DNA from: GCA-2746795 sp963747345
GTDB lineage: Bacteria; Chloroflexota; Anaerolineae; Promineifilales; Promineifilaceae
NCBI GenBank assembly: GCA_963747345.1
Contig: CAVVFA010000008.1
Span: 1-64,000, forward strand
Reading direction: 5' to 3'
Length of the DNA: 64,000 nt
The notes under the pieces are model-generated. The model was not told the DNA's origin and did no database searches. It was given only the letters and a program-made list of their open reading frames with translations. The translations under genes and the position numbers were made by a program. Shown here piece by piece: positions 47,345 through 56,469 of the stretch (the first letter of the stretch is position 1; each line of letters begins with the position of its first letter).

Positions 47345-49299
47345 ATGAAAAGCGAATTTGTTTTAGCCTTCAACGAAATTTGTGAGGCACGTGGTTTACC
47401 AAAAGAAGATGTCTTTGAGGCGCTTGAATTAGCGCTCGTTTCTGCCTTCCGGCGTGACCTGAATTTAAGCAGTACCCAGGACGTGCGGGTAGAAATCGAC
47501 CCGCGCACTGGCGAATCAATCATCTACGCCGAAAAAGAGGTTGTCGATTCTATTATTGATGATCGTACAGAAGTTTTGATCAGTGAAGCAAGGCGTCAGG
47601 GCTTTACCGAAGTTGAACTCAACGACATCATCATGGTCGACTCCACCACGGCGCAGTTTGGCCGCATTGCCGCCCAAACTGCCAAGCAAGTTTTGTTGCA
47701 GCGGGTACGTGAAGCAGAAAGAGAACATCTCTTTGAAGACTTTTCTGGCCGTGAAGGCGAACTGGTTAATGGCACGGTACAAAGCATTAGTGGTCAACAT
47801 ATCACCATCGGCTTGGGACGTACCGAAGCTATTCTGCCAAAAGGGCAGCAAGTTCCCGGCGAACGGTATCGCGCCCATGATAAAATTCGCGTTTACGTCT
47901 TGGAAGTACGCCGCACCAATCGCGGCCCACAAATTTTTGTAAGCCGAAACCATCGCAATTTACTGCGCCGCCTGTTGGAACTGGAAGTTCCCGAAATTTA
48001 CAACGGTCAGGTAGAAATCAAGAGTATTGCCCGTGAAGCAGGCCAACGCTCTAAAGTGGCGGTTCTCGCTTTGCAACCTGGTGTAGACCCCGTCGGGGCT
48101 TGTGTGGGTATGCGCGGTGTGCGTATTCAAAGCATCGTGCGCGAATTGAATGATGAGAAAATCGACGTTATTGAGTGGGATTCAGACCAACATACATTTA
48201 TTGCCAAGGCATTAAGCCCTGCCCGCGTCGCTCACGTTTTCTTGGAAGAAAATCCAAATGATGGCAAAACGGCCGTTGTGGTGGTGCCTGATGATCAATT
48301 ATCTCTCGCTATCGGGCGTGAAGGGCAAAATGCACGTCTGGCTGCCAAGCTGACGGGTTGGCGTATCGACATCAAGAGCCTGACCGAAGCCGCTTCCGAT
48401 GCGTTGAAAAATCTAGACCATCCCGATGCCAATAAAGCGGTCACCAAAGATGAAGACCTCGTCAATGCCGTGACAGCTTATCATCGAAAAGAAAGCAGCC
48501 AATCGCCCGATTACGTCAGAAGATTACCGTACACTCGACAAGATGGTCAACGGTGTGCTGGGTGGTATGATTGCCGCCCGTTCCGTCCGACACGATGAAA
48601 TTCGTAAAGAACGTGCCGAAGCCCGCAAACTTGTCCCGGTTGGTTTGTGGAAAATTTCTTTGGACGAGTTGGATCTGCCTGGGCGCATTCACAATCTGCT
48701 TCTGGATAACGAAATAGAAACTGTTGGCGATGTCAAGTTCAACCTGTCGCTCAGGTGATGATATCATTCTCGGTTTACGTGGCTTCGGTGAGGCAGCTCT
48801 TGTTACGCTTAAAGAACATCTCGCCAAATTTGAAGCGACCTATACTGAAGAAGTAGTCGGAGGCGTGACAGTAGACGCCACGGTAGCAGAAACTAACGAA
48901 GTTGATGAGAGTGAAGCTGAAGCTGAAACAGCAGTCATTGAAGAAGAAGTGATGGAAGAAGTAGAAGCGGTTATTGAAGCTGAAGAAATTGAAGAAGTGG
49001 TGGAAGAAGCATTCCAATCTGTCAATGTCATTGACGATTTATCACAATCTTTGGTGCAAGAGGCTCCGAAACCTGCTCCGGAAAAGAAAAAAGGCGTTGT
49101 TATCGCCCGACAAACATCTGCTGAAAAACGTGCCGAAGAAGCACAAAAACTGGCAGAAGAAGAGGCTGAAAAGACACGTAAGAGTCGTAGTCGTGAACTT
49201 GTCTTCGATGAAGCTATAGGCGAAGTAGTGTCCAAGCGTAAACGCAAGGGCAGTCGTCGCCAGCAAGAGTGGGACGATTTTGACGTAGATGATTTCTAG
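47345..49299 (+). CDS. nusA: Transcription factor NusA with extra C-terminal domain, two frame breaks
   Basis: NusA modulates pausing, termination and antitermination. An N-terminal polymerase-binding domain is followed by S1 (LVNGTVQSISGQHITIGLGR) and KH domains (VGACVGMRGVRIQSIVRELN, LAIGREGQNARLAAKLTGWR). After breaks near 48517 and 48755 comes a helix-hairpin-helix region resembling the alpha-subunit C-terminal domain (LDELDLPGRIHNLLLDNEIE, ILGLRGFGEAALVTLKEHL). A very acidic stretch of about 100 residues and a basic tail (SKRKRKGSRRQQEW) follow. Total about 650 residues. ATG 47345 is preferred over TTG 47336. It heads the nusA-ylxR-infB operon. Confidence 0.92.
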
Positions 49300-49419
49300 G
49301 CCGGCGCTCGCCTGACTAGGAAATACGCAAGATGCGTCGTATAAGATTGAACGTTTTGAATAGAATTTGGTAAGTGCAGCTTCGTCTTTAGATAAAGCTG
49401 CATTTGCCTACTAATTAAC

Positions 49420-49743
49420 ATGGTAAAAAAGCAAGGGCACCGGCCAAAACATGTCCCACAGCGAACCTGCATTGTTTGTCGGCAAAAGACAGACAAGCGA
49501 CGTTTGACTCGCATTGTGCGCACGCCAGAGGATCAGGTGGTGGCAGATAAAACGGGAAAGCAAAACGGCCGTGGCGCATATGTGTGTGATCAACTGGTTT
49601 GCTGGCAGAAAATAACCAGTAAACCGGGCATTTTGAATCAGGCATTGAAGACACAAGTGTCTTCTGAAGACCTGGAAAAACTTGCTGCATATGCACCATA
49701 TGCAACACAAACACCGGAAACGGCCGTTGCTGAAAATAACTAA
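49420..49743 (+). CDS. ylxR: YlxR/RnpM family RNA-binding protein
   Basis: The 107-residue protein has the YlxR core RTCIVCRQKTDKRRLTRIVR, ADKTGKQNGRGAYVC. In Firmicutes it binds RNase P RNA and modulates it. It sits between nusA and infB as in most bacteria. The C-terminal 30 residues (ending PETAVAENN) are beyond the family core. The ATG lacks a strong ribosome site. Confidence 0.9.
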   Translation: MVKKQGHRPKHVPQRTCIVCRQKTDKRRLTRIVRTPEDQVVADKTGKQNGRGAYVCDQLVCWQKITSKPGILNQALKTQVSSEDLEKLAAYAPYATQTPETAVAENN

Positions 49744-49768
49744 CCGGATACATCGGACAAAAGGAGCC

Positions 49769-49897
49769 AATGGCTAACTGTAAACCGACTTTCCGGGCCA
49801 GTTAGCCATTAGAGAACTCGCAAAATTTGCGAGTTCCTGCAAGGAAACCACAAATTTTGCGAAATATTAATTTCAAAAGAATTTTCACGGTTTACCT
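49769..49897 (+). promoter_or_regulatory. Hairpin-rich leader of infB
   Basis: The 176-bp gap before infB holds two clear inverted repeats: TGGCTAACTG/CAGTTAGCCA (49769-49809) and GAACTCGCAAA/TTTGCGAGTTC (49813-49836). A segment beginning TTCCTGCAAGGAAAC resembles 24021-24090. A regulatory leader or processing site is plausible. Confidence 0.5.
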
Positions 49898-49919
49898 TTA
49901 AAGCGAGGAAGTAAAAGAG

Positions 49920-51710
49920 ATGACAGATACACAAACACAAATAGAACTACCTGCTTTTATCACCGTCCGTGATCTAGCCGAACAAATGAACGTCAGCCCC
50001 ATCGCCGTCGTGAAAGAGTTGATGAGTAGTGGCATCATGGCCAACATCAACCAAGAAATCGACTTCGATACCGCTGCCATCGTTGCCGAAGAGATGGGCT
50101 TTGGCGTTATATCCCATGAAGAAATTCTGGCCGAAGAAGCTGCCGCTGAACGGCTGGAAGATCAGGCCGAATGGCGCAAAATTCTAGCAGGCGAAAATGC
50201 TGCCGATTTAGAAAATCGTCCGCCAGTAGTCACCATGCTAGGGCATGTCGATCACGGAAAAACATCCTTGCTCGACCTCATTCGTGAGGCCAACGTACAA
50301 GTTGGTGAAGCGGGTGGCATCACCCAACATATTGGTGCTTACCAAGCTGTACAAGACGGCAAACTAATCACCTTCCTCGATACGCCTGGTCATGCGGCCT
50401 TCACCGCCATGCGCGCCCGTGGTGCACAAGCCACCGACATTGCTATTTTAGTAGTCGCCGCCGACGATGGCATTATGCCGCAAACACGTGAAGCGGCCGA
50501 CCATGCTCGCGCTGCCAACGTGCCGATCATCGTGGCCCTCAACAAAATCGACCTGCCCTCGGCCAACGTGCCGAGAGCCATGCAGCAGCTCGCCGAAATC
50601 GGCCTGATACCAGATGAATGGGATGGCGATACGATGGTGATTCAAGTGTCGGCCAAAGAAAAGCTAGGCATGGAAGATTTGCTCGAAGCGATTCTTTTAG
50701 TGGCAGAAGACCTAAATCCACGTGCCAATCCAAAAGCATCACCAACGGGAACAGTCCTGGAAGCCCAGATTGAACGGGGTAAAGGCGTAACGGCTACACT
50801 TCTCGTCCAGAACGGAACTCTGAAAATGGGTGATACCCTATTGGTTGGCGATAATTATGGTCGCATCAAAGCCATGTATAGTTTCCGTGGACAAAAAATC
50901 AATGAGGCAACGCCATCTACACCAGTCTCTGTTTCCGGTCTAAAAGAAATTCCTCACGCAGGTGACCAATTCCGAGTGGTCAAGAACGAAAAAGAAGCAC
51001 GCGCAATCATCAGCGACATGCAATCGAGTCGTCAAATTATCCGTCAGGCAGATTCTGTCATGAGTTTGGATGACTTCTTTAGCCGCCTGCAAGAAGGGGA
51101 TTCCAAAACATTAAATTTAATTATCAAAGCTGATGTACAAGGCTCCTTAGAACCCATCGTCAATACCTTAAAGGATATTGATGACGATGAAGTTGCCATT
51201 GCAATCCTCTTGGCAGCAACAGGCAATATCACGGAAAGCGATGTGATGTTGGCCTCAGCTTCTAAGGCCGTCATTCTTGGCTTTAATGTCACTGCCGACC
51301 CAATCGCCCAGGCTGCCGCCGCCAGTGAAGGGGTGGAAATCAATATTTATTCCATCATCTACAAGCTGTTTGAGGATGTTGAGAAAGCAATGAAAGGAAT
51401 GCTTGATCCGGTTTACGAGGATGTGCTCATTGGGCGAGCAGAAGTGCGGGCTGTGTTCAAGATTCGTGGGTTGGGCAATATTGCGGGTTGTTACATGCGC
51501 ACAGGTGTTGCGCGGCGTAGTGCGAAAGCACGTCTGATTCGTGACGGCCGTTTATTATTCTCAGGTCCTGTCAGCAGTCTCAAGCATTTGTCAGAAAGTG
51601 TGCGCGAAGTCAAAACCGGTTTCGAATTCGGCGTGAGCATTGAAGGCTCCAATGACTACAAACCAGGTGATTTCATTGAATTCTTCACCACCCAACGCGT
51701 AGAACAATAA
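49920..51710 (+). CDS. infB: Translation initiation factor IF-2
   Basis: The 596-residue GTPase delivers initiator tRNA. A short N-terminal IF2_N domain (about 12-60: PAFITVRDLAEQMNVSPIAV) precedes the G domain: G1 GHVDHGKT at 108-115, G2 region GGITQHIGAYQ, G3 DTPGHAAF, G4 NKID, G5 SAK. Domains II-IV end in VREVKTGFEFGVSIEGSNDY. It lacks the long N-terminal extension of proteobacterial IF-2. GCGAGG precedes the ATG. The frame is intact, and no exact AACGGCCGTT lies in it. Confidence 0.97.
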   Translation: MTDTQTQIELPAFITVRDLAEQMNVSPIAVVKELMSSGIMANINQEIDFDTAAIVAEEMGFGVISHEEILAEEAAAERLEDQAEWRKILAGENAADLENRPPVVTMLGHVDHGKTSLLDLIREANVQVGEAGGITQHIGAYQAVQDGKLITFLDTPGHAAFTAMRARGAQATDIAILVVAADDGIMPQTREAADHARAANVPIIVALNKIDLPSANVPRAMQQLAEIGLIPDEWDGDTMVIQVSAKEKLGMEDLLEAILLVAEDLNPRANPKASPTGTVLEAQIERGKGVTATLLVQNGTLKMGDTLLVGDNYGRIKAMYSFRGQKINEATPSTPVSVSGLKEIPHAGDQFRVVKNEKEARAIISDMQSSRQIIRQADSVMSLDDFFSRLQEGDSKTLNLIIKADVQGSLEPIVNTLKDIDDDEVAIAILLAATGNITESDVMLASASKAVILGFNVTADPIAQAAAASEGVEINIYSIIYKLFEDVEKAMKGMLDPVYEDVLIGRAEVRAVFKIRGLGNIAGCYMRTGVARRSAKARLIRDGRLLFSGPVSSLKHLSESVREVKTGFEFGVSIEGSNDYKPGDFIEFFTTQRVEQ

Positions 51711-51716
51711 CCTCAA

Positions 51717-51782
51717 CAGACCCTAAGGGTGCGAAAGTGGCACGGTCATCATGACCGATCACAGCAAATCCCTTAGGGTCTG
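51717..51782. repeat. CCCTAAGGG element, copy C
   Basis: Arms CAGACCCTAAGGG and CCCTTAGGGTCTG are perfect inverted repeats; the centre differs from copies A and B and has its own GGTCAT/ATGACC palindrome. It lies between infB and rbfA, within the operon. Confidence 0.88.
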
Positions 51783-51803
51783 TATCGTTAGAGAATAAAC
51801 CTC

Positions 51804-52175
51804 ATGAGTAAAATCCGGCAGCAAAGAACGGCCGAACAAATCAAAGTTATCATCAGCGAACTGCTTGTGCGTAACATGAATGATCCGCGACTGCAAGGCG
51901 TGACAGTAACAGATGCAACCATTGATCGTGAACTGCAATACGCGGAGATTTACGTGCATTCATTAGGCGATGATTCACGCGAGAAAGAGATTATGCAGGC
52001 GTTGGGCAAAGCCGCTGGCTATTTCCGGCACGAACTTGCGCAACGTATGACCATGCGCACCACGCCCCAACTCCACTTTCACTGGGATGCTTCCCTGGCA
52101 CATGTAGATGAAGTCAACCGAATCCTCAGTCAATTGACGATTCCCGCTGCTGAAGAAGACGAAGAAGAAGAGTAA
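51804..52175 (+). CDS. rbfA: Ribosome-binding factor A
   Basis: The 123-residue KH-like protein needed for 16S rRNA maturation. Seen are QQRTAEQIKVIISELLVRNM, NDPRLQGVTVTDATIDREL, YAEIYVHSLGD and RMTMRTTPQLHFHWDASL. It ends in a Glu-rich tail. It follows infB as in most bacteria. Confidence 0.95.
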   Translation: MSKIRQQRTAEQIKVIISELLVRNMNDPRLQGVTVTDATIDRELQYAEIYVHSLGDDSREKEIMQALGKAAGYFRHELAQRMTMRTTPQLHFHWDASLAHVDEVNRILSQLTIPAAEEDEEEE

Positions 52176-52184
52176 TAATTAAAC

Positions 52185-52214
52185 CTGACAACTCTCTTAA
52201 ACTTGTCAGATTTT
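52185..52214 (+). terminator. Possible intrinsic terminator after rbfA
   Basis: CTGACAA (52185-52191) pairs with TTGTCAG (52203-52209) across 11 bases, followed by ATTTTT. It is inside the operon, so it may only reduce downstream expression. Confidence 0.5.
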
Positions 52215-52227
52215 TAAGGATTTCCCG

Positions 52228-53217
52228 TTGATTACCACCGAATTCCAACAAGCAATTCAACAAGCAGAAACTATCGTTCTATTTACCCATGTCGGGCCAG
52301 ATGGTGATGCCTTAGGCTCCCTAACGGCCATGGGACAAATGCTGACCGCGCAGGGCAAGCAAGTGACGATGGTCGTTGACAGCCCAATTCCTCCTCGTTT
52401 TGAATACTTACCTTGCGTCCAAGATATACAAGCAAAATTGGATTCAAATCTTGTCTTCGATTTGCTCATCACCCTAGACTGTGGGGATGAACACCGTCCA
52501 GGCAAACCCTATGATCAGTTGAAAAATAAACCAACTATCATCAACATCGATCATCACGTCACCAATACAAATTTTGGGGCCATCAACTGGGTGAATGCCA
52601 AAGCGACCTCAACCGCAGAAATGCTCTATGATTTGTTTTTAGACTTGGGAGTTGAGTTGACCCCAGACATCGCCACCAGTTTGCTAACAGGCGTTGTAAC
52701 AGATACGTTAGGGTTCCGCACCCCCAATGTGACAGCCAACACGCTTAAAATTAGTGGGGCGCTGATGGATGCTGGGGCAGAACTGACTACGATTACACGG
52801 CAAACGTTGAACTTGCAGCCTATGTCAACGGTACGTTTATGGCGAACGGGTCTTAATCATATGAAGCTGGAAGATGGCTTGATGTGGTCGGCTATTAGCC
52901 GCGAAGAACGTGCTCGTGCGGGCCATAGAGGTGACAGCAGCAGCGGTCTTGTTAATTTTCTGGCAGATGTGGATCGCGCAGCGATTGGTGTGGTGCTCAT
53001 GGAAATGGATGACGGCGAAATTCGTGTCGGCTTACGTTGTCAACCCCCTTATGATGTATCTGGTTTGGCAATGGAACTGGGCGGTGGTGGTCATCCACAG
53101 GCGGCGGGCTGTACGATGGACGGGCCTCTGGCAAAAGCAGAGATTATGCTGGTAGACATGTGTAAAGAGTTGATTGCCCAACAAACACTCGCTTTTGAGA
53201 ACGGTGTTTCTCAATAA
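52228..53217 (+). CDS. nrnA: DHH/DHHA1 family phosphoesterase (NrnA-like oligoribonuclease/pAp phosphatase)
   Basis: The 329-residue protein starts at TTG with AAGGA 7 bases upstream. DHH-domain metal motifs are HVGPDGDALGS, LDCGD, NIDHHVTNTNFG; DHHA1 has GGGGHPQAAGCTM. NrnA degrades short RNA oligomers and pAp. pAp is a by-product when PAPS is the sulfur donor, but CysH here looks APS-type. The position between rbfA and truB is the classic one. Confidence 0.92.
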   Translation: MITTEFQQAIQQAETIVLFTHVGPDGDALGSLTAMGQMLTAQGKQVTMVVDSPIPPRFEYLPCVQDIQAKLDSNLVFDLLITLDCGDEHRPGKPYDQLKNKPTIINIDHHVTNTNFGAINWVNAKATSTAEMLYDLFLDLGVELTPDIATSLLTGVVTDTLGFRTPNVTANTLKISGALMDAGAELTTITRQTLNLQPMSTVRLWRTGLNHMKLEDGLMWSAISREERARAGHRGDSSSGLVNFLADVDRAAIGVVLMEMDDGEIRVGLRCQPPYDVSGLAMELGGGGHPQAAGCTMDGPLAKAEIMLVDMCKELIAQQTLAFENGVSQ

Positions 53218-53280
53218 TCTATAAAGTCAGGATTCCTGCATAACAAAGGTGCAGGGGCTTCTTGCAATAAATCTCCCTAT

Positions 53281-54158
53281 ATGGAAGGCATTCTCAATAT
53301 CGACAAGCCGCAATGGCTGAGTTCTCATGACGTGGTAGCACGAGTGCGGCGCATTTGTGGCACGCGCCGTGTGGGTCATGCTGGCACGCTCGACCCGCTG
53401 GCAACGGGTGTGCTTTTGGTGTGTGTGGGACGCGCCACGCGACTGTCTGAGTATTTGATGGGACAGCAGAAGGTTTATACGGCAACTGTGCGGCTCGGCC
53501 AGACGACCAATACGTATGATGCAGAGGGTGAGGTAATGGCGGAACGGCCGTTTTCCCACATCACCCCCGCCGCCATCGAGCAAGCACTCGGTTTGTATCG
53601 CGGCTCCATCGAGCAGGTTCCCCCCATTTATTCCGCCCTCAAAGTTAACGGTCAGCCGATGTATAAATTGGCGCGCGCCGGCAAAGATGTGGAACGCAAA
53701 CCCCGTCCTGTCACCATTTATGAATTAGACCTGATAGATTGGACGCCACCCAACCTAGAACTGCGTGTAGTCTGCTCTACAGGCACGTATATTCGCTCTC
53801 TGGCGTATGACATGGGAGAAACGTTAGGCTGTGGGGGTCATATTACGGTGCTGCGCAGAACGGCCGTTGGTGAGTTCAAGATAGCAGATGCCATTTCACT
53901 AGAAGATTTAGCGGCTCAAGCCAGTGGCAGGAACTCTTCTTTGCCACCGATCAAGCCGTCATCAATTTGCCGCGCATTGATGCCGACGAAGCGGAAACCC
54001 AAGCCCTGCTCATGGGTCAATTCATTCCCTGCCTGACTGACGATCCAGAGGAAAGCCAGGCACGAGTTTATGATCCAACTGGCGAATTCTTTGGCATTCT
54101 ACTGCGCCAGGGCGAGGTGTGGCGTCCCAAAAAAATGTTCCCTCCCGAATCTGAATAA
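53281..54158 (+). CDS. truB: tRNA pseudouridine-55 synthase, one frame break
   Basis: Converts U55 of tRNAs to pseudouridine. The catalytic Asp38 is in RVGHAGTLDPLATGVL. Other motifs are YTATVRLGQTTNTYDAEGE, PPIYSALKVNGQPMYKLAR, ELRVVCSTGTYIRSLAYDMG and, after a break near 53932, ALLMGQFIP in a PUA-like end. It has about 292 residues. It holds two AACGGCCGTT copies (E-R-P-F and R-T-A-V). Confidence 0.94.
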
Positions 54159-54197
54159 ATCGGGTAAACTTCTCACGATTTAGCGAGACCTGATTTT

Positions 54198-55135
54198 ATG
54201 AACCAACAAACAATACACGTTAATTTGCTAACTGAAATTTCTGAAAAACAACCCACTTATCTGGCGATTGGTTCCTTTGATGGCGTACATCTAGGGTCAT
54301 CAGGAAGTGCTGCAGTCAGATGGTGGCGGCGGCAAAAAAAGATGGGGTGAGAACGGCCGTTCTCACCTTCTTCCCCCACCCCAATCGCGTTTTACAAAAC
54401 CTGACAGAAGCGTACTACATCACCACCATAGCAGATCGCGTCCGCCTCTTAGGCGAACAGGGTATCGATTTAGTGATCACCCATCCGTTTAACGACGAAG
54501 TGCGCCACACCCGCGCCGCAGATTTTGTGGAGCAGCTCATCGAGTATGCCGATATGCGCCAAATTTGGGGCGGCGATTTTGCTTTTGGCTACAAACGCGA
54601 AGGCGATATTCCTTTCCTGCGCAAATTAGGCGCGGAGCGTGGTTTTTCTGTGGAACTGGTGGAAGCGATGGTCGCAGTCAATGGCGATTGGGTGAGCAGC
54701 AGCCGTATTCGGCGCTGTTTACAAGACGGCAATGTGGCAGAGGTGGCTTTGTGTTTAGGACGGCCGTTTCACGTCAGCGGCGAGGTGGTTAAAGGTGACC
54801 AACGGGGTCGCACGATTGGCTTCCCCACCGCCAACTTAGCGGCCTGGGACGAACTGCTTTTGCCTGCCAATGGCGTGTATGCCACCTATGCCTGGGTCGG
54901 CGAGACCCGCTATGTCGCGGCCACAAATGTCGGGAATAGGCCAACGGTAAACGGCCGTTCTGTCACCGTCGAAGCACATCTATTAGATTTTGAAGGGGAT
55001 TTGTACGGGGAAAACGTACGAGTCGAATTCATCAACCACATCCGCCCTGAGAAAAAATTCTCGGGCCTCGATGCCTTAACCACCCAAATTCAGGCAGACG
55101 TAGTGGAGATTCGCGGATTATTGTCTGGGAATTAG
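54198..55135 (+). CDS. ribF: Bifunctional riboflavin kinase/FAD synthetase, two frame breaks
   Basis: Makes FMN then FAD. Residues 1-40 contain YLAIGSFDGVHLG; an extra G near 54295 and a further shift near 54317 disrupt GHQEVLQQMVAAAKKDG. Then come TFFPHPNRVLQNLTE, WGGDFAFGYKREGD, WVSSSRIRR (FAD synthetase) and GRTIGFPTANLA, NGVYATYAW, TNVGNRPTV, VEAHLLDFEGDLYG (riboflavin kinase). It has about 312 residues. It ends the nusA operon. Confidence 0.94.
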
Positions 55136-55251
55136 CCCACAGGTTCGTGTGGCGCTTGCCACGATGGTGATTTATAGACGTGTACTATGGAAAAGGACGG
55201 ATTTGAAGAGACGCGGTTTATTCATTTTATGGTTTTGCTGAACTGTATCTT

Positions 55252-55834
55252 CTACCGTTGATCCATGTATTGCAGCGCATATTGAACACGCTCATCCACA
55301 GTTGTCGCTTCCCGAGGGATGTTTTGCAGGGCTGTCTGCGCTTCAACAATACTAAATCCAAGACCAGTCAGGAAATCAATGACATCGGCATCCACATCCG
55401 TCACCCAAGAAATACCCGCTTCTGCCCCAGCCAGTGTCTATTTTATCGCGCAGTTGGAACATCATGCGCTCTGCGGTTTTCTTGCCAATGCCAGGCACAC
55501 GTTGCAGAACGGCCGTTTCTTCCCGCATAATCGCACTTTTCAACAATTCCGGGCTGAGTGTCGATAGAATTGCCAACGCCACCTTCGGCCCCACGCCGTT
55601 CACCGTCAACAACACCGCAAACAACTGCAAATCTTCAGCCGACTCAAAGCCATAAAGCGATAGTTCCTGCTCGCGCACAATGAGATGGGTATGCAAGAAA
55701 ATCTTGCGCCCCACGCCCCCCACATCTTCCAACACCGTCTGCGGCACGCTGACACGAATACCCACGCCCCCCACATTCACCACAAGGTTGTCACTGCCGA
55801 TAAATTGAATGGGGCCACTTAGACTAGCTATCAT
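55252..55834 (-). CDS. ruvA: Holliday junction DNA helicase subunit RuvA, one frame break
   Basis: RuvA binds four-way junctions and loads RuvB. Domain I: MIASLSGPIQFIG, VVNVGGVGIRVSVP, then FLHTHLIVREQELSLYGFES. The helix-hairpin-helix pair is LLTVNGVGPKVALAILSTL and LQRVPGIGKKTAERMMFQLR. After a break near 55435 comes the C-terminal domain (TGLGFSIVEAQTALQNIP). About 194 residues from ATG 55834; upstream codons belong to the heptad repeat. ruvB is not in the window. Confidence 0.94.
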
Positions 55835-55836
55835 AA

Positions 55837-55906
55837 GAAAGATTGAAGATTGAGGATTAGAGATTGAAGATTGAAACACGCTGTCTCAATCTTCAATCTT
55901 TAAGAA
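55837..55906. repeat. AGATTGA/AGATTAG heptad hairpin, copy 4
   Basis: GATTGAAGATTGAGGATTAG and AGATTGAAGATTGAA face TTCAATCTTCAATC. It fills the gap between ruvC and ruvA. Confidence 0.86.
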
Positions 55907-55910
55907 TTAG

Positions 55911-56401
55911 TCATATAAATGATTCAAAACGCTGATATTGCGCATGTGTAATGGCAACGGCCAGGCCATCGGCGGCATCATCAGGGCGGGGTGTTTCTTC
56001 CAGATCGAGCAAATTACGTACCATCAGCTGCACCTGCGCCTTGTCTGCTTTGCCATAGCCGGTGACGGCATCTTTGATTTTAGGCGGTGAATATTCACCA
56101 ATGGGAATATTGGCGTTGGCTAACGTCAAAATCAAAACACCGCGTGCCTGCCCCACGGTAATCGCCGTGGTCACGTTTCGTCCAAAAAAGACTTCTTCGA
56201 TGCCACAGCTATCTGGTTGAAATTCGTGCAATCAAAGCAAGCAGTTCTTGCTCAATGGTTTGTAAACGAGACGGCATGGGTGTTTTGGCAGGGGTGTTGA
56301 TGGTTCCATAAGAAACGGCCGTTAAAACGGCCGTCTTCTCCCACATCAATAATGCCATACCCAGTTGTCGCCGTGCCAGGATCTAACCCTAAAATTCGCA
56401 T
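55911..56401 (-). CDS. ruvC: Holliday junction resolvase RuvC, two frame breaks
   Basis: Cuts four-way junctions. Catalytic Asp7 is in MRILGLDPGTATTGYG. The third frame carries the Glu in GIEEVFFGRN, then VGQARGVLILTLA, YSPPKIKDAVTGYGKADKAQ and the Asp pair RPDDAADGLAVA. Breaks lie near 56322 (one T too many in TTTT between two adjacent palindrome copies) and near 56228. The restored length is about 163 residues. It sits between yebC and ruvA, the classic order. Confidence 0.93.
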
Positions 56402-56411
56402 TAAAAGGATA

Positions 56412-56463
56412 AAGGCATGAATCGATGAATGATGAATTCTGCATTCTCATTCATCGATTTCTC
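56412..56463. repeat. AATCGATGAATG inverted repeat
   Basis: AATCGATGAATGATGAATTC faces CATTCTCATTCATCGATT. It fills the gap between yebC and ruvC. Confidence 0.8.
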
Positions 56464-56469
56464 CTTAAA

